Shown here piece after piece: positions 59,228 to 64,000 of a stretch of 64,000 bases of DNA (the stretch's first letter is position 1; each line of letters starts with the position of its first letter). The translations under genes and the position numbers were made by a program. Source of the DNA: Chrysoperla carnea (Eukaryota > Arthropoda > Insecta > Neuroptera > Chrysopidae); NCBI RefSeq assembly GCF_905475395.1, contig NC_058340.1:57700181-57764180 (forward strand). Reading direction: 5' to 3'. The notes below the pieces were generated by a model. The model saw nothing but the letters and a program-made list of their open reading frames with translations, was not told the origin of the DNA and ran no database searches.

Positions 59228-59783
59228 ATATTATCACGATAAAAAATGAATTAAAAAATCCTATCACTATGTTTGAGAGTTTGTAATAAAATATTATTTT
59301 GACATAATATCCGCTTTTAACTTTTTGGTTAAACATGTGATTGCCTGCACTCACTGATCCAGGGGTCGGCCATGTCTTTAATGGGTTCGAGAGTACCGGT
59401 CTGCGGGTTTTTTGGATTTTTTGTTAGGCCTGAGATTGCCATCATTCAGTGGTTCACTTCATTAATTTAAACTTTTTTAATATTTTAAAATTTTGCCCTT
59501 CGAACACCCTGTAAGCTACGCCAGTATGTAGTCTGTGATCTGTGGACAAGTTAATTAATCGTTTTTTGTTTTGTTTATTTTTTTACAAAATTTCACATTA
59601 ATTAATAATTTAATGATTTCCATGCGATTCGTGATATTAATATTTTCTAAGATGATTCTCGGATCATTTGGCAATAATCATTAGTACTAATTAAAACAGG
59701 AAGTGGACCCCTTTTTCAGTTGTTTTAATTTAAAAACCCTGCCTGTGGCGATAATGCTGTTGTTCTCATTTATAAACCCCGCC

Positions 59784-60095
59784 AAGCTGAAATTTTTATA
59801 GCGTGCTGGGGACGTAAAAAGTGAGGTCAAGTTCGTAAATGAGCAACATAGGTCACTTGGGTCTTCTTGTAAACCGTTAGAGATAAAACAAAAGTTTAAA
59901 TGTTAGAAATGTTCCTTATAAAAAATAAACAACTTTTGTTTGAAATATTTTTTCGAAAACATCACTGTTTACCCGTGAGGCAAATTAGGTATAGTATGTA
60001 TTATGTGGGTATATCAGTCATGTGTGTGACATGCTATCTCTTTTTACTTACATGACATAAAAAAAAACAAACGATTCCGTAATCAAAACTGTATT
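59784..60095 (+). repeat. dispersed repeat R1, 3' fragment
   Basis: Starts at AAGCTGAAATTTTTATAGCG and carries GTAAAAAGTGAGGTCAAGTT, AAACCGTTAGAGATAAAACA and AACATCACTGTTTACCCGTG. The 5' half and the final tail are missing. Confidence 0.75.
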
Positions 60096-60832
60096 TGGCA
60101 AAAAAATTACGGATTTATTTAAACGTATTGGGTGTTTATTTCAAGATTAAACATTGTTTTTACATAGAATTTTAAATTTGGAGAACCATAATTCGGAATG
60201 ACATGGGATTAGGAATGAATATGAAAAGGGAATGATGAAGTAAATATTGTTACATATGTATAAATATTATTGTTGTATTTTTGTCAAATCACATTACATT
60301 GTTATGATAAAAATAAATAAAAAGTATGCTAAATAAATACGATCATAAATTACTACATTTAAAAGTAATAATAATAATAAAAAAAAACTATTCTAAAAAA
60401 ATTCGCACATTTTTGCTTTCATCTTCAAAATTTATTTTATCTCAAATATGGCTAACTTATTTATTATAATTTCTATTAGTCTTTTCTATCGGTTTGTTTT
60501 CTTTTTACATAAATATTAAGTATGTTTATTATATTTATTAATTATATAATTACTAATTATTCTATTATATATATTAAATTAAAAATTAATTAAAATATTT
60601 AGCATTTAAAAAAAATTATTATAAAATAAATATTTGTTTAAAAAATACAGTACTTATGGTACTTTATTTAATTTTCATTGAGTTTATGAAAATAACTGAT
60701 ATTTTTTGGAAATTTAAGGGATTAGTTAGAGTTATTTTATTTTATAAAGGTTACCATCACAAAGGAACCTCGCCTTCAGTTATAAAAAAAAAATAAGGCT
60801 CTGGAATTTTATTTTTAGTTTGTGCATGCCAA

Positions 60833-61132
60833 GATTAGGTTAGGTAAAATTGGCTATCCACGAAGGACACACTTAGGCTATAGAGCCCATTGTGATAAAA
60901 TATATGTGTTTTACCACTTTTCCGCTGATAATTTCATTTATCAGATGTTCAATTTCAGAGGCTGAGTGCACCTCCTTCATGCATGTACTATGCACTACAC
61001 CAACCCATCACAACTATTAATTAAAATAATTTTGTTGCGACGGCGGGAATCGAACCCACTACCCTAAGCATACCGCCGATGGAATTGGTTACGCCTTAAC
61101 CAATTGAGCTAATAGGGCGTCCTAACCTAACC
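60833..61132 (-). mobile_element. tRNA-derived SINE, well preserved
   Basis: A 300 bp unit between 13 bp direct repeats TTGTGCATGCCAA (60820-60832 and 61133-61145), a perfect target-site duplication. On the minus strand the head is tRNA-like, with A box TAGCTCAATTGG and B box GGTTCGATTCC. The body has GTACATGCATGAAGGAGGTG and CTCAGCCTCTGAAATTGAAC. It begins GGTTAGGTTAGGACGCCC and ends TTTTACCTAACCTAATC, so TTAGG-type repeats stand at both ends in opposite orientation. The perfect duplication suggests a recent insertion. A degraded relative is at 14118-14345. Confidence 0.88.
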
Positions 61133-61230
61133 TTGTGCATGCCAAACTTCATTTCATTTGGATACGAATTTTTCGAGTAATTGATCCGCGAAAAAATCTA
61201 GATTTATCTTCACAGAATTGTCTTTTAGAT

Positions 61231-61310
61231 CAGCCTTTCTCAAAGTAGATGATAATGCACCCTTGTGGGCACTGGAGGCTCACAGGGGGGCAGTCAGGCT
61301 AATTTGTATA
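61231..61310 (+). mobile_element. possible hAT-type terminal fragment
   Basis: CAGCCTTTCTCAAAGTAGAT … GCACCCTTGTGGGCACTGGA … GGCTCACAGGGGGGCAGT resembles the 5' ends of non-autonomous hAT elements (CAG…TTCTCAAA start, GGGGGCGCTGGAGGCTC-like body). No matching 3' end was found. From memory of the family pattern only. Confidence 0.4.
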
Positions 61311-62749
61311 GGAGGGTATAATAGGGTAAAACTGATATAACACGCTTTGGGGAGCTGAAAACTAGTTGATTTGAATAATTTTGAGAACTTTAAACGATTA
61401 TATTACTTTAAAATATATAGACGATAATAACCTTCTAATAAGGAGCGAACAATTCTGAATTTCTTCTCAATGGTGCTTTATACAATTGGACATTCAGATT
61501 GTCTTTGATTTATATCGTGTTGAGAATTTTTTAGAAATGTCTCTTCTACACACTAAAAACGAAATAGTGAAAAGTTTAAAAAATCACTATTTGGTAGTGA
61601 CTATTCACTATTTTCACTATTTTTAACTTAAGAGAGTAAGAACCTAAATGTGGATATTTTCATAAACTCCATATATAAAAAATGTATTCATACAATTCTA
61701 CAAAACGAAATTTAAGTATAATAAACTTCGAACCTTAATATTATTTTAGAAAAGTTATGCAATTTATACTACACATTTCATAATTAAAAAACTTTTGTGC
61801 TAAATAGAATATAAGTAATTAAATTTACCCTTATAGAATCCCGTAAAACCTCCCTTAACCCACCAAGTTTTCATATGAATTCATTTATATTTATTGATAT
61901 AAAGCTTTCAAGTGATTTTTTTGATAAAGAAAATTTTGAATGAATTGCTTTTGAAAAAAGATTACGACTGTCAAATTTCATAGTCCATGTAGAAATTGCT
62001 TTTTTGGTATTTTTGCTTTTTCACATGTAAAGTTGTTCACAACTTATTAGTCGTTTCCAAAGTTATATAAGATAGAGGCTTAAAAGCATAGGAAACGCAA
62101 TAATATAATTATTGGCCGCTAAAAATGAGACCGAAAAATGGGACGGTCTTCCCTCATTGTCTCGAAGCCTGACAAAGCGCGAATATTAATATTTTGAATT
62201 ATTGTATAAACACGTGCATGCTGTGTATTTCATAGAGATAAGATAAGACAGACGAAGACAGCTATATCCGTACTTTTTTTAGGTCTCTCTCTATAACGAT
62301 CAACCGTTTGAATGGCCACATTACGGTTCTATGTTATTACTTCTTTGGTCGTTTCACATATTCACAACTTTCGTTATCATTAAGATTAGTCGTTTTCATC
62401 TATGTTCCAAGATCAAGTCATTCAAACTGTCTGCTAGATATCATTTTAGTGCTTTGTGTATTGTTACATAAATTTGGGTATCCGTTTATTAACTAAAGTT
62501 GTTTGAAAATTAAGGTTAAAAATATATGCGGATGTCTTTGATACTGCTACAAAAAGGGAAAACATTATTCTACCTTCGAATAAAGGTTTCTAGTTTATAT
62601 GCCGGTTATATTACGTCATGTTTCTGAAATAAAATCAATCTTTTAATAGTACATAATATTTTAAAGATTGCGTTATAATGAACTTCGATCGATTGCAAAG
62701 AGTGGAGTGAGATTTCATTGTAGTTTTCTGCTACAAAATATACTACGAC

Positions 62750-63157
62750 TTATTTCTCAATTATTCTGATTAACGTCCTTGTGTCCAAGCAAACAGGCAG
62801 CGCCGCCTTAATTGTTAACATTGCCGGAATACCACTGGCAAATTTAGCATCGCCACTTGCCACTACGCATCGTAAGGCAATATATTTGCGTTTTGCGAAA
62901 AGGCTATGATATTGGATTGTCATGCGTATCATTCAGTCATGCGTAGCATCAGTCGACACACGGACTGATTTGACCCAATCTTTTAAATTCTGTCCCATTT
63001 TTTGTATGATTACACCGTAAGTGATAATGTTCAATTGTGTTAACATTAAATCACACATTAATTTATTGTCGTTTATTCCTTCCATAATTCTACTCTGAAC
63101 TTCCGAAGCGTAAATGTCTTTGAAATTGGGTAGCTCATTATAACACACTCTGTACAA
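62750..63157 (-). other. unrecognised minus-strand frame pair
   Basis: Two open stretches lie end to end in the same frame: 63157-62933 (74 codons, YRVCYNELPNFKDIYASEVQ … LMCDLMLTQLNIITYGVII …) and 62932-62750 (60 codons, … VVASGDAKFASGIPAMLTIK …), separated by one stop codon. The region is less AT-rich than its surroundings, which hints at past coding use. I recognise no domain. A decayed member of a fast-evolving insect family such as a chemoreceptor is a guess I cannot support. Confidence 0.2.
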
Positions 63158-64000
63158 TTTCTCAACAAATTATAGATTTACACTCAATTTAAAAAATATC
63201 ATCGACTTTTGAATTTTAATGAATTTAAAACTTTTATCGTCTACAAAAATTCGTTCTGTAGAATTTGAATAAAACAGGATGTCCCACTTAAAGCGTTTAA
63301 TTGGGAATTGGGAGAATTTTTAGCAGATTAATTGTTGGTCTCAAAAGAGCGAGCGCACTAGTAGATTATTGTTGTTGTACTAAAAAGATGGCCAAGACTA
63401 CTTTATTTAGATATGCGAGTCAATGAATTAACAGATTGACGTATGTTTATTATCAACTTATATAGTGAGCGATAATAGTGAACGAAAAGAGACAGACAAC
63501 TCAGATGAGTAGATCGAAAAAAGTTCCAAAAAATTTCACTAAAAGTAGTCTTAACCACTTTTTTTTTAGACAACCCATTACAGAAATATTTGTTAATATT
63601 TTACATTTCATAAAAAATAACTTTCATTAGGTAAACAGATGAGTGAAGGTAGACCCTAATTCGGCTCTTAAAACAATACACAAAATATGTGTCATTATTG
63701 GAAGGTATCTTTAACCTACACGTTCGTAATTTTTCCAATAACCTTAAAAAATTTATTTTCAAAACAGATTTGTTATACAGGTTAGGATTCCGTTTCCAGA
63801 TGACAAAAACAGAAGCTTTATAATTTCAAAATTTTTAGAACTTTGGAGGTTTAAATGTTGTGCAATATCCATCTAAGGAATAAAGTTACACAAAGTACCG
63901 ATCTAGAGTGACTGTTAGGAGTGTCAGGCTTTGATTAAGGAAATAAATAGCTTTACTTGGGTCATCCTATACAAAAATTAAATACTGATCAATAATATTC

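Larger units (their letters stand above)
58584..64000. other. EFL1 intron and/or intergenic DNA
   Basis: No exon recognised. It contains a short minisatellite (59157-59227), an R1 fragment (59784-60095), a SINE (60833-61132), a possible hAT end (61231-61310) and an unrecognised minus-strand frame pair (62750-63157). Stretches 60100-60820, 61320-62740 and 63160-64000 hold nothing I can name. Confidence 0.6.

Noticed and set aside
61036-61125. A tRNA gene on the minus strand
   Set aside because: A and B boxes are present, but the sequence is the head of a 300 bp SINE with a target-site duplication and a related copy elsewhere, and the cloverleaf is not clean.
1-64000. Retrovirus, LTR element, Polinton or other virus-like insertion
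   Set aside because: No long direct terminal repeats with a coding interior, and no recognisable polymerase, protease, capsid or envelope motifs, were seen on either strand.

Overview
The window is nuclear DNA of an insect. It is very AT-rich. Its genes have short GT..AG introns and animal-type products, polyadenylation signals follow some stop codons, and many small palindromic or terminal-inverted-repeat elements are scattered between genes. A tRNA-derived SINE carries TTAGG-type repeats (the usual insect telomere motif, absent from flies), and a 53BP1-like gene is present, so a non-dipteran insect is more likely. I cannot name the species from the sequence.

Layout. Positions 1-28481 hold no recognisable gene. 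They are filled with dispersed repeats: a ~600 bp family (R1 below), a hairpin family (R2), a family with AACCCCCGA inverted ends (R3), a ~312 bp satellite, TTAA-flanked palindromic elements, a degraded SINE and several short hairpins. From 28482 to 58583 there is a run of seven genes, mostly housekeeping: ribonucleotide reductase small subunit (+), an RRM/F-box/leucine-rich-repeat protein (+), a 53BP1-like Tudor/BRCT protein (+), syntaxin-18 (-), Tim29 (+), a two-exon gene for a 58-residue secreted peptide (-), and the ribosome-biogenesis GTPase EFL1 (+, its 3' end lies beyond the window). Positions 58584-64000 are EFL1 intron and/or intergenic DNA with repeats, a well preserved SINE and a possible hAT end.

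How the genes relate. There is no operon logic. Reductase and the 53BP1-like protein both serve genome maintenance, and the reductase has E2F-like motifs upstream, but the rest are unrelated: ER/Golgi SNARE, mitochondrial import, 60S subunit maturation and a secreted peptide. The points most worth following are (1) the small secreted peptide gene at 53102-54089, (2) the RRM + F-box + LRR fusion, whose last splice donor lies in a 42 bp tandem duplication, (3) a non-aromatic residue in the expected methyl-lysine cage of the 53BP1 Tudor, and (4) two copies of a foldback element in introns of one gene whose centres are inverted relative to their tips. I saw no retrovirus, LTR element, Polinton, CRISPR array or bacterial-type gene.
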